This document shows, piece by piece, positions 57,287 to 64,000 of a stretch of DNA of 64,000 bases. Origin of the DNA: Luteimonas arsenica (GTDB taxonomy: Bacteria > Pseudomonadota > Gammaproteobacteria > Xanthomonadales > Xanthomonadaceae); assembly GCF_004352825.1 (NCBI RefSeq), contig NZ_SJRW01000001.1, forward strand, positions 124,001 to 188,000, given 5' to 3'. The notes beneath the pieces are model-generated. The model did no database searches. It was not told where the DNA came from and was given only the letters and a program-made list of their open reading frames with translations. The position numbers and the translations under genes were made by a program. Position 1 is the first letter of the stretch. Every line of letters starts with the position of its first letter.

Positions 57287-58189
57287 CTACGCCGCCGCCC
57301 GTCGCCGCGCCGCCCGCGCCTCGAGCCGCCGCTGCACGTCCCCCAGCCGCCAGCGCTCGTCGATCACCGCGGTGATCATCGCGCCGACGAAGAACACCAC
57401 CGCGGCGTAGTACAGCCAGACCAGCAGCACCACCAGGGTGCCCATCGAGCCGTAGGCGCTGCCCGGCGCGGCCTCGCCGATGTACAGGCCGATGCCCCAG
57501 CGCCCGATCACGAACAGTACGGCGGTCAGCAGGCCGCCCAGGAAGGCCTGGCGCCAGCGCACGCGGCGGTCGGGCAGGTAGTGGTACATCAGCGCGAAGG
57601 CCAGCGCGTACAGCCCCAGCGAAGCCACGTTGCCCAGCACCGGCAGGGTGGGGGAGCCGGCGAAGAAGATCTCCAGCGCCGTGGTCAGCGCCGCCGACAC
57701 CAGCAGCAGGAAGCCCAGCGCCAGCACCACGCCGAAGGAGAACACGCGCTTGCGCAGCCAGGCGCTCAGCCCGCCGCGGACCTTGTCGCCGGAGGTATGG
57801 AAGACCAGGTTCAGCGTGCCCTGCAGGCGCGCGAACACCGCGGTGGCGCCGAAGAACAGCAGGCCCGTGCTCCACAGCCCGGCCAGCGAGCCGACGTCGG
57901 GCTCCGCGTTGGCGTTCTGCAGCACCGTGCTGGCCACCTCGCCCGCACCGCTGCCGGCGATCGCCTGCACCTGCGCCAGCAGTGCGTCCTGTGCCTCGGG
58001 GTAGAGCGAGGCCGTCAGCCACAGCAGCAGCACCAGCAATGGCGCCAGCGACAGCAGGGCGAAAAAGGTCAGCGAGGCCGCGTGGGTGAGGATGTCGACT
58101 TCGACGAAGCGCTGCGCGATCGCGTACGGCAGCGACTGCTGCAGGCGTTCGAAGCCGGACTTCAGGCGGTCGCTGGCGAGGGGGGACAT
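57287..58189 (-). CDS. yihY: YihY family inner membrane protein
   Basis: A 300-residue membrane protein with about six helices. The family features are HAASLTFFALLSLAPLLVLLL, ATAVFARLQGTLNLVFHT, and YHYLPDRRVRWRQAFLGGLL, as in YihY/BrkB (once thought to be RNase BN, which is not supported for this family). Basic C-terminal tail (RRLEARAARRRAAA). It separates dnaG and yqeY in this operon. Function unknown. Confidence 0.9.
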   Translation of the reverse strand: MSPLASDRLKSGFERLQQSLPYAIAQRFVEVDILTHAASLTFFALLSLAPLLVLLLWLTASLYPEAQDALLAQVQAIAGSGAGEVASTVLQNANAEPDVGSLAGLWSTGLLFFGATAVFARLQGTLNLVFHTSGDKVRGGLSAWLRKRVFSFGVVLALGFLLLVSAALTTALEIFFAGSPTLPVLGNVASLGLYALAFALMYHYLPDRRVRWRQAFLGGLLTAVLFVIGRWGIGLYIGEAAPGSAYGSMGTLVVLLVWLYYAAVVFFVGAMITAVIDERWRLGDVQRRLEARAARRRAAA

Positions 58190-58256
58190 GGAGGCAGTGT
58201 GCGCAGCTTCCCGTGCACGCGACGTGGCCGCGCGCGCAGGGCCGGAAGGGCGCGGC

Positions 58257-58703
58257 TCAGCCCGCCAGCGCCTTCTTCACCAGCGCCGAGACCTGGCCCA
58301 TGTCGGCCTGGCCGGCGAGCTTCGGCTTGAGCACGCCCATCAGCTTGCCCATGTCGGCCGGGCCGCTGGCGCCGGTCTCGGCGATGGCGGCGTCGATCGC
58401 GGCCTGGACCTCGGCCTCGCCCAGCTTCTCGGGCAGGTAGCGCTGGATGACCTCGATCTCGGCGCGCTCGATCGCGGCCAGGTCCTCGCGCGCGGCGGCC
58501 TCGTACTGGCTGACCGAGTCCTTGCGCTGCTTGACCATCTTCTCCAGCACCGCCAGCACCTGGGCGTCGTCGAGCTCGATGCGTTCGTCGACCTCGCGCT
58601 GCTTGATCGCGGCGTTGACCAGGCGGATCACGCCCAGGCTGGCCTTGTCGCCGCCCTTCATGGCGGCCTTCATGTCTTCGGTGAGGCGCTGCTTGAGGCT
58701 CAT
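58257..58703 (-). CDS. yqeY: GatB/YqeY domain protein
   Basis: A 148-residue protein with the YqeY domain (MSLKQRLTEDMKAAMKGGDK, RLVNAAIKQREVDERIELDD, IQRYLPEKLGEAEVQAAIDA, MGKLMGVLKPKLAGQADM), related to the C-terminal tRNA-binding domain of GatB. Commonly found between rpsU and dnaG. Precise role unknown. A hairpin separates it from rpsU. Confidence 0.93.
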   Translation of the reverse strand: MSLKQRLTEDMKAAMKGGDKASLGVIRLVNAAIKQREVDERIELDDAQVLAVLEKMVKQRKDSVSQYEAAAREDLAAIERAEIEVIQRYLPEKLGEAEVQAAIDAAIAETGASGPADMGKLMGVLKPKLAGQADMGQVSALVKKALAG

Positions 58704-58732
58704 CGGGATGCTCCGGGTTGCGTGAAACACAA

Positions 58733-58763
58733 GAAGCCGGCGACGCTCGCGCGTGCCGGCTTC
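58733..58763. terminator. hairpin between rpsU and yqeY
   Basis: GAAGCCGGC (58733-58741) and GCCGGCTTC (58755-58763) form a 9-bp stem with a 13-nt loop, 45 bp after the rpsU stop. No U-tract on the minus strand; may act as an attenuator or RNase site as in the E. coli rpsU-dnaG-rpoD operon. Confidence 0.5.
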
Positions 58764-58808
58764 AAGGGATGATCCGTGACCGCGGCGCGTGGGCGCCGGC
58801 AGGCCGGA

Positions 58809-59024
58809 TCAGTACATGCGCTGGCGCTTGGTGACGTCGCGCGAGGTGCGACGGGCCTGGCGCTTCACCGCCGCGGCGGCCTTGCGCTTGCGCTCCTGCG
58901 TCGGCTTCTCGTAGTACTCGCGCTTGCGGGTCTCGGCCAGGACGCCGGCCTTTTCGCAGGTGCGCTTGAAGCGGCGGAGGGCAAACTCGAAGGGCTCGTT
59001 TTCGCGGACTTTGACGCTGGGCAT
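58809..59024 (-). CDS. rpsU: 30S ribosomal protein S21
   Basis: A 71-residue S21 with the expected [39 protein letters not shown], and a basic tail ending KRQRMY. Needed for translation initiation on natural mRNAs. First gene of the rpsU-yqeY-yihY-dnaG run; divergent from tsaD across a 114-bp gap. Confidence 0.98.
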   Translation of the reverse strand: MPSVKVRENEPFEFALRRFKRTCEKAGVLAETRKREYYEKPTQERKRKAAAAVKRQARRTSRDVTKRQRMY

Positions 59025-59073
59025 TGGGAATCTCTGGGTTCAGGGTGCGCCGGTTTCCCCCCGGCGAGCCGCG

Positions 59074-59079
59074 TATGAT
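59074..59079 (+). promoter_or_regulatory. candidate -10 element of tsaD (rpsU/tsaD divergent region)
   Basis: TATGAT in GTATGATAGCC, 60 bp upstream of tsaD. The opposite strand reads CTATCATAC at the same place, so a divergent rpsU promoter may overlap. Confidence 0.35.
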
Positions 59080-59138
59080 AGCCCCAGTCATCCGACCGCG
59101 CAAATGGACAAGGCCCCTGGCCCCAGCCCGCCCCCGTA

Positions 59139-60182
59139 ATGAAAGTCCTCGGCATCGAAACCAGCTGCGACGAGACCGGCGTCGCCGTCTACGACACCGC
59201 CCTGCCGGGGGCGGCGGGCCTGCGCGCGCACGCCGTCTACAGCCAGATTGCCCTGCACGCCGAGTACGGCGGGGTGGTGCCGGAGCTGGCCAGCCGCGAC
59301 CACGTGCGCAAGCTGCTGCCGCTGATCCGCCAGACCCTGGCCGAGGCCGGTCTCAGGGTTGATGAGATCGACGGCGTCGCCTACACCGCCGGCCCCGGTC
59401 TGGTCGGGGCGCTGCTGGTCGGCGCCGGGGTGGCGCGTTCGCTGGCCTGGGCGCTGGACCTGCCCGCGGTCGGCGTCCACCACATGGAGGGCCATCTGCT
59501 GGCGCCGCTGATGGAGGACGACCCGCCGGAACCGCCCTTCGTGGCCCTGCTGGTGTCCGGCGGCCACACCCAGCTGGTCGCCGTGGACGCCATCGGCCGC
59601 TACCGCCTGCTCGGCGAGACCCTGGACGACGCCGCCGGCGAGGCCTTCGACAAGACCGCCAAGCTCATGGGCCTGCCGTACCCCGGCGGTCCGCAGCTCG
59701 CCGCGCTGGCCGAGGCCGGTACCCCCGGCTGCTACACCTTCCCGCGGCCGATGACCCAGCGCCCGGGCCTGGACTTCAGCTTCAGCGGCCTGAAGACCCA
59801 GGTGATGCTGGCCTGGCGCGACAGCGACCAGTCCGATGCCACCCGCGCCGACATCGCCCGCGCCTTCGAGGATGCCGTGGTCGACACCCTGGCGATCAAA
59901 TGCGAACGCGCGCTGGACGAGGCCGGCTGCGACGTGATCGTGGTCGCCGGCGGCGTCGGCGCGAACAGGCGCCTGCGCGCGCGCCTGCAGGACATGGCTG
60001 CGAAGCGCGGCGGCCGTGCCTGCTTCCCGCGTCCGGCGCTGTGCACCGACAACGGCGCGATGATCGCCTTCGCAGGCGCGCTGCGGCTGGAAGCCGGCGA
60101 ACGCGCACCCGACGCCGTGCACGTGACCCCGCGCTGGGACATGGCGACGCTGCCGGAAGTCCTGGCGCCCGCGGCGACCTGA
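59139..60182 (+). CDS. tsaD: tRNA threonylcarbamoyladenosine transferase subunit TsaD
   Basis: A 347-residue TsaD/Kae1/Gcp ASKHA protein that adds threonylcarbamoyl to A37 of ANN-decoding tRNAs. Family motifs: [19 protein letters not shown], the metal-binding [39 protein letters not shown], and the adenosine motif [13 protein letters not shown]. Start ATG at 59139. The order rpsU / tsaD divergent is a widely conserved one in gammaproteobacteria. Confidence 0.97.
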   Translation: MKVLGIETSCDETGVAVYDTALPGAAGLRAHAVYSQIALHAEYGGVVPELASRDHVRKLLPLIRQTLAEAGLRVDEIDGVAYTAGPGLVGALLVGAGVARSLAWALDLPAVGVHHMEGHLLAPLMEDDPPEPPFVALLVSGGHTQLVAVDAIGRYRLLGETLDDAAGEAFDKTAKLMGLPYPGGPQLAALAEAGTPGCYTFPRPMTQRPGLDFSFSGLKTQVMLAWRDSDQSDATRADIARAFEDAVVDTLAIKCERALDEAGCDVIVVAGGVGANRRLRARLQDMAAKRGGRACFPRPALCTDNGAMIAFAGALRLEAGERAPDAVHVTPRWDMATLPEVLAPAAT

Positions 60183-60279
60183 GGCCCTGGATCGCGGCCA
60201 GGGCCGCTCGCATCGCAGGCGGTTGGGAATTGCGGTGAGCTTCCCTAAGCTGGCATGCCCCCGCCCGGACAGTTCAGCC

Positions 60280-60636
60280 ATGGACAAAGTATTCATCGAA
60301 GGGCTCGAGATCGAGGCCCTGATCGGCATCTACGACTGGGAGCGGCGGATCCGCCAGACGCTGGTGTTCGACCTCGAGATGGGCTTCGACAACCGTGTTC
60401 CCGCCGCCAGCGACGACATCGTCGACACGCTCAATTACAAGGCGGTCAGCCAGCGCCTGGTCGAGTACGTCACGCAGTCGGATTTCGGCCTGGTGGAGAC
60501 CCTGGCCGAGCGCTGCGCGGAGATCGTGATCGCGGAATTCAGTGTCGATTGGCTACGATTGAAGCTCAGCAAGCCCGGTGCCGTGCGCGGTGCGCGCGCC
60601 GTGGGAGTCGTGATCGAACGCACCCGGGCGGGCTGA
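60280..60636 (+). CDS. folB: dihydroneopterin aldolase
   Basis: A 118-residue FolB that splits dihydroneopterin to hydroxymethyldihydropterin in folate synthesis. MDKVFIEGLEIEALIGIYDW then ERRIRQTL and VDTLNYKAVSQRLVEYV are typical, with the conserved E and K of LVETLAERCA and LSKPGAVRGA. Downstream are an MscS channel, folK and a pteridine reductase, forming a folate cluster. Confidence 0.94.
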   Translation: MDKVFIEGLEIEALIGIYDWERRIRQTLVFDLEMGFDNRVPAASDDIVDTLNYKAVSQRLVEYVTQSDFGLVETLAERCAEIVIAEFSVDWLRLKLSKPGAVRGARAVGVVIERTRAG

Positions 60637-60660
60637 TTCCAGCCGTACAACGGAGTTCCG

Positions 60661-61944
60661 ATGCAAGCTCGACTCGAGGCGCTGCAGGAAGCGCTCGCGC
60701 CCTATCCCTGGGCCTACACCGCCGTCGTCATCACCGCGCTGCTGCTGGCGGCGTGGCTGGCCAACATCCTGACCAAGCGCGTGCTGCTGCGCGGCATCAA
60801 GCGCGCGTTGCGGGCGACGCCGATGGGCGGCCAGGCGCACGACCACGAGGTCAACCTGCGGGTGATCCCGCGGCTGGCCAACGTGGTGCCGGCGCTGGTG
60901 ATCGCCGCTGGCGTGGCGGTGGTGCCGGGGCTGCCGGAAGAGGTGGTCACCGTGGTGCGCGCACTGTGCCAGGCCTTCATCGTGCTGACCGTGGCGCTGT
61001 CGGTGTCGCGCGCGCTGGACCTGGTCAACACCGTCTACGAACGTCGCCCCAACGCCGCCGACAAGCCGATCAAGGGCTTCCTGCAGGTGGCCAAGATCAT
61101 CATGTTCGTGCTGGTCGCGGTCTCGATCGTGGCCACCCTGATCGGCGCCAAGTTCCTGCACCTGCTCACCGGCCTGGGCGCGATGACCGCGGTGACGATG
61201 CTGATCTTCCAGGACACGATCCTGTCGCTGGTGGCCAGCGTGCAGATCAGCAGCGACGGCCGCGTGCGCATCGGCGACTGGATCGAGATGCCCGGCCAGA
61301 ACGCCGACGGCGACGTGATCGACATCGCCCTGCACACCATCACCGTCAGGAACTGGGACAAGACCGTCACCCGGGTGCCGACCAAGTACCTGATCAGCGA
61401 GTCGTTCAAGAACTGGCGCGGCATGACCGAGACCGGCGCGCGCCGGATCAAGCGCTCGCTGTACATCGACCAGCGCAGCGTGCGCTTCCTGGAGCCCGAC
61501 GAGGTGGCGCGCTTCCAGCGCTTCATGCTGCTCGACGACTACCTCGACGCGAAGGAGAAGGAGCTGCAGGAGTGGAACGCGAAGCTGGCCGGGCGCGGCG
61601 CCGAGCCGGTCAACCAGCGCCGCGTCACCAACCTCGGCACCTTCCGCGCCTACGTGAATCATTACCTGGCCAATCATCCCGGCATCCACCACGGCATGAC
61701 CACCCTGGTGCGGCAGATGGACCCGACGCCGCAGGGCCTGCCGCTGCAGCTGTGGTGCTTCACCCACGACGTGCGCTGGAAGCCCTACGAGGACGTGCAG
61801 TCCGACATCTTCGACCACCTGCTGGCGATCATGCCGGAGTTCGGTTTGCGGGTATTCCAGGACGCGAGCGACGGGCCGCAGGAAGTGCTGCTCAGCGACG
61901 CCCGCGCGGGCAGGGAACCAACCACCGCCTCCGGCCTTTCCTAG
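60661..61944 (+). CDS. MscS family mechanosensitive channel
   Basis: A 427-residue MscS-family protein. Several N-terminal helices (VITALLLAAWLANILTK; VVPALVIAAGVAVVPGL; VLVAVSIVATLIGAKFLHLL) lead into the pore-lining TM3 and the beta domain (MTAVTMLIFQDTILSLVASV, then DGRVRIGDWIEMP and ADGDVIDIALHTITVRNWDK). Length and C-terminal region (TEMEI-like domain) match the YbdG/large MscS group. Likely a hypo-osmotic release valve. Starts 24 bp after folB. Confidence 0.9.
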   Translation: MQARLEALQEALAPYPWAYTAVVITALLLAAWLANILTKRVLLRGIKRALRATPMGGQAHDHEVNLRVIPRLANVVPALVIAAGVAVVPGLPEEVVTVVRALCQAFIVLTVALSVSRALDLVNTVYERRPNAADKPIKGFLQVAKIIMFVLVAVSIVATLIGAKFLHLLTGLGAMTAVTMLIFQDTILSLVASVQISSDGRVRIGDWIEMPGQNADGDVIDIALHTITVRNWDKTVTRVPTKYLISESFKNWRGMTETGARRIKRSLYIDQRSVRFLEPDEVARFQRFMLLDDYLDAKEKELQEWNAKLAGRGAEPVNQRRVTNLGTFRAYVNHYLANHPGIHHGMTTLVRQMDPTPQGLPLQLWCFTHDVRWKPYEDVQSDIFDHLLAIMPEFGLRVFQDASDGPQEVLLSDARAGREPTTASGLS

Positions 61945-61994
61945 TCGCCTTACCCAGCCCCTTCCCTTGGTTGCCTTCCCGGCCACCTCCCCTG

Positions 61995-62067
61995 GTGGGA
62001 GCGGCTGTAGCCGCGATCGGATTTGCGGCCACGTCGCGATAGCAATCGCGGCTGTAGCCGCTCCCAC
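61995..62067. repeat. REP-like inverted pair (MscS-folK gap)
   Basis: Left unit GTGGGAGCGGCTGTAGCC.. from 61995 and right unit ..GGCTGTAGCCGCTCCCAC to 62067 are inverted, separated by 27 bp with an extra GCGGCC segment. The core has TGTA in place of TACA (in the loop) versus the 4702 copy. Confidence 0.88.
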
Positions 62068-62145
62068 GGGGGTGCGGGGGCAGGGGTTCCGGTGGCGGCC
62101 GTGGCGGCGCGTGCGCGATCATGGGCGCCCCCGCGGAGCGCGTAC

Positions 62146-62658
62146 ATGCCCATCGCCTACCTGAGCCTCGGCAGCAACCTCGAGCCCGTACGCCACCTGC
62201 GCGAGGCGATCGCGGCGCTGCGCGAACGCTTCGGCAACGTCGAGGTGTCGATCGTCTACCGCTTTCCGGCCGTCGGCTACCAGGGTCCGGATTTCCTGAA
62301 CGCTGCCGCGGCGCTGCGCACGGACCTGTCGCCGGCGGCGCTCAACGACTGGCTGCATGCGCTTGAAGATGCGCACGGGCGCGACCGCAGCGGCCCGCGC
62401 TACAGCGACCGCACGCTCGACGTCGACATCGTGCTTTACGACGAGCTGGTGGCCGAAGGCGCCGGCAACCTGCGCATCCCGCGCGACGAACTGCGCCACG
62501 CCTTCGTGCTCAAGCCGCTGGCGGAGATCGCGCCGGACGCGCTGCATCCGCTCGAGCGACGTCGCATCGCCGACCTGTGGCGGGCGCACCCGGACCACGA
62601 CACCGCTTTCGACGCCGTGGACCTCGGGACGGAACAGTGGGAGCAGGCCACGGAATAG
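62146..62658 (+). CDS. folK: 2-amino-4-hydroxy-6-hydroxymethyldihydropteridine diphosphokinase
   Basis: A 170-residue HPPK, the pyrophosphokinase step of folate synthesis. MPIAYLSLGSNLEPVRHLRE, GPDFLNAAAALRTDLSPAAL, and the active-site block GPRYSDRTLDVDIVLYDE then IPRDELRHAFVLKPLAEIAP are all present. It follows a REP pair and lies in a cluster with folB and a pteridine reductase. Confidence 0.95.
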   Translation: MPIAYLSLGSNLEPVRHLREAIAALRERFGNVEVSIVYRFPAVGYQGPDFLNAAAALRTDLSPAALNDWLHALEDAHGRDRSGPRYSDRTLDVDIVLYDELVAEGAGNLRIPRDELRHAFVLKPLAEIAPDALHPLERRRIADLWRAHPDHDTAFDAVDLGTEQWEQATE

Positions 62659-62779
62659 TGTGCGGGTGCGGCCGGTGGTCACATTCCGGCCGCAGCCTGC
62701 GTCGTGGGAACATGGACCTGATGCGGTGGCGGACCTGCCGCCGCGGGGGAACACGGAATCCAGAAGGGAGGATGGAGCG

Positions 62780-63613
62780 ATGTTCGAGAAGTTTTCGCGC
62801 AGCTGGGACATGGTGAAGGCGAGCGCCGAGGTGCTGCGCTCCGACCGCGAACTGATGCTGTTCCCGGTGCTGTCGGGGTTGGCCACGCTGCTGGTGATGG
62901 CGAGCTTCGCGCTGCCGACGCTGGCCCTGGGCGTGTTCGCCAATGGCTGGAGCGTGGGCGGGGTCCTGCTCGCCTTCGCCTTCTACTTCTGCACCTACAG
63001 CGTGATGATCTTCTTCAACTGCGCGCTGGTGGGCGCGGCGATGATCCGCCTGGAGGGCGGTGATCCCACGCTGTCCGACGGACTGGCGGCGGCGCGCGCG
63101 CGCATGGGCTCGATCTTCGGCTACGCGGCAATCGCCGCCACCGTGGGCGTGCTGCTGCAGGCGCTCAAGGGCAAGGACAACAACTTCCTGGTGCGCCTGG
63201 TCGGCAGCGGCCTGGGCATGGCCTGGACGCTGGCCACCTTCCTGGTGGTGCCGGTGCTGGTCAGCCGCGACATCGGCCCGGTCGATGCGCTGAAGCAGAG
63301 CGTGACCCTGCTCAAGCGCACCTGGGGCGAGAACGCCGTGGGCCAGGTCGGCATCGGCGCCGCCTTCGGCCTGCTGAGCTTCTGCGCGGTGCTGGTGTCG
63401 GTCGGGCTGGTGGTGCTGGCCGCGCAGGCTTCGGTGGCGCTGGCGATCGTGGTCGGCGTGGCGTGCCTGCTGGGCGTGCTGCTGCTGGGCGTGTACCAGG
63501 CGGCGCTGACGGGGATCTATTCGGCGGTGCTGTACCGTTATGCGGTGGCGCACGAGGTGCCGGAGGCCTTTCGGGGCACCGACATCGCGCACGCCTTCGC
63601 GCCGAAGCGCTGA
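62780..63613 (+). CDS. multi-pass membrane protein, DUF6159-like
   Basis: A 277-residue protein with about six membrane segments (LMLFPVLSGLATLLVMASFALP; GVLLAFAFYFCTYSVMIFFNCALVGAAM; SIFGYAAIAATVGVLLQAL; LGMAWTLATFLVVPVLVSRDIG; LLSFCAVLVSVGLVVLAAQ; GVACLLGVLLLGVYQAALTGIYS). The N-terminus FSRSWDMVKASAEVLRSDRE and LVSRDIGPVDALKQSVTLLKRTWGEN pattern are those of DUF6159 proteins. GGGAGGATGGAGCG precedes the ATG. Function unknown. Confidence 0.8.
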   Translation: MFEKFSRSWDMVKASAEVLRSDRELMLFPVLSGLATLLVMASFALPTLALGVFANGWSVGGVLLAFAFYFCTYSVMIFFNCALVGAAMIRLEGGDPTLSDGLAAARARMGSIFGYAAIAATVGVLLQALKGKDNNFLVRLVGSGLGMAWTLATFLVVPVLVSRDIGPVDALKQSVTLLKRTWGENAVGQVGIGAAFGLLSFCAVLVSVGLVVLAAQASVALAIVVGVACLLGVLLLGVYQAALTGIYSAVLYRYAVAHEVPEAFRGTDIAHAFAPKR

Positions 63614-63614
63614 C

Positions 63615-64000
63615 TCAGCGCAGCCCGCGGCCGCCGTCGACGGCGAGCACCATCCCTGTGGTGTACTCCGCGTCGCGCAGCAGCCAGAGCACGGCGCCGG
63701 CGATCTCTTCGGGGGTGCCGGTGCGGCCCAGCGGGGTCATCGCCAGCAACCGCTCCTGCAGCGCCGGGTCGATGCCTTCGTCCGGCCACAGGATGGCGCC
63801 CGGGGCCACTGCGTTCACCCGCACCTCCGGGGCCAGGGCCACGGCCAGGGCGCGGGTCGCGGCCTCCAGCGCGCCCTTGCTGCTGGCATAGGCGGCGAGG
63901 TCGGCGCGCGGGGCGCGGGCATAGACATCGGACAGGTTGACGATGGCGCCGCGCGCCGCGCGCAGGTGCGGCGCGGCGGCCTGGGCGAGGAAGAACGGCG
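63615..64000 (-). CDS. pteridine reductase-like SDR (partial, N-terminus outside window)
   Basis: The C-terminal 128 codons of an SDR. The catalytic pair is in AAYASSKGALEAATRALAV, and VNAVAPGAILWPDEGI is typical of pteridine reductases (PTR1/FolM-like), which reduce dihydrobiopterin or dihydrofolate. The C-terminus YTTGMVLAVDGGRGLR fits. With folB and folK just downstream it likely serves pterin or folate reduction, perhaps as a back-up dihydrofolate reductase. Runs off the right edge. Confidence 0.85.
   Translation of the reverse strand, partial: PFFLAQAAAPHLRAARGAIVNLSDVYARAPRADLAAYASSKGALEAATRALAVALAPEVRVNAVAPGAILWPDEGIDPALQERLLAMTPLGRTGTPEEIAGAVLWLLRDAEYTTGMVLAVDGGRGLR

Noticed and set aside
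54004-57375. 1123-aa open frame antisense to the nuclease and dnaG genes
   Set aside because: Antisense shadow of two well-supported genes, with no domain of its own.

Overview
The window is a 64 kb stretch of high-GC chromosome (about 70% by eye) with densely packed housekeeping genes on both strands. Gene content and order (radC / coaC-coaB-dut-algC / pyrE / xth; rpsU-yqeY-yihY-dnaG; ctaC-ctaD-ctaG-ctaE-SURF1-ctaA-ctaB; gpmI-envC-ctpA; divergent LysR and aceB-aceA) point to a gammaproteobacterium of the family Xanthomonadaceae (Lysobacter, Luteimonas or Pseudoxanthomonas-like). This is inferred from protein content and synteny, not from a search. No rRNA or tRNA gene, CRISPR array, transposase or prophage was seen. 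No gene-free gap exceeds about 260 bases.

Layout. 1-6.3 kb: a partial SDR and a small membrane protein divergent from a LysR regulator, then a second LysR regulator divergent from the glyoxylate shunt genes aceB and aceA. 6.1-8.1 kb: a palindromic repeat cluster, a RES/Xre-type toxin-antitoxin pair with a 16-bp palindromic operator, and a lipoprotein. 8.1-11.2 kb: comM, ubiK, the PII gene, and a lower-GC secreted protein of unknown function. 11.2-15.3 kb: divergent speE and speA (polyamine synthesis), then a Phd-type antitoxin with a zeta-like kinase. 15.4-19.9 kb: a DMT transporter, ydfG, a SPOR protein, argS, radC. 20.1-27.7 kb: coaC and coaB as separate overlapping genes, dut, membrane-anchored algC, a periplasmic protein, pyrE, xth, ampG. 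27.8-35.2 kb: a small RHH-like protein, anmK, an M23 endopeptidase, tyrS, a MAPEG protein, an M28 aminopeptidase and a repetitive secreted beta-structure protein. 35.2-41.9 kb: gpmI, envC, ctpA, a rhomboid protease and a FadL porin. 41.9-53.4 kb: putA, then the aa3-type cytochrome c oxidase cluster with its copper and heme A assembly genes. 53.4-55.3 kb: an unusual repeat element and a nuclease toxin with a candidate YezG-like immunity protein. 55.4-64 kb: dnaG, yihY, yqeY, rpsU, divergent tsaD, then folB, an MscS channel, folK, a membrane protein and a partial pteridine reductase.

Functional links. AceB/AceA, PutA and FadL suggest growth on C2 units, fatty acids and proline. AnmK, AmpG, MepM-like and EnvC serve murein turnover and recycling. 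FolB, FolK and the pteridine reductase form a folate cluster. The cox cluster carries the structural subunits, the Cu chaperones (CtaG and a candidate SCO-like protein), the heme A enzymes (CtaA, CtaB) and SURF1.

The most interesting accessory features are the nuclease/immunity pair at 53.7-55.3 kb, the neighbouring element with a perfect 39-bp inverted repeat and 10-bp tandem units, two toxin-antitoxin loci with visible operators, two intergenic palindrome families, and a split CoaBC whose decarboxylase half lacks the usual clamp cysteine.
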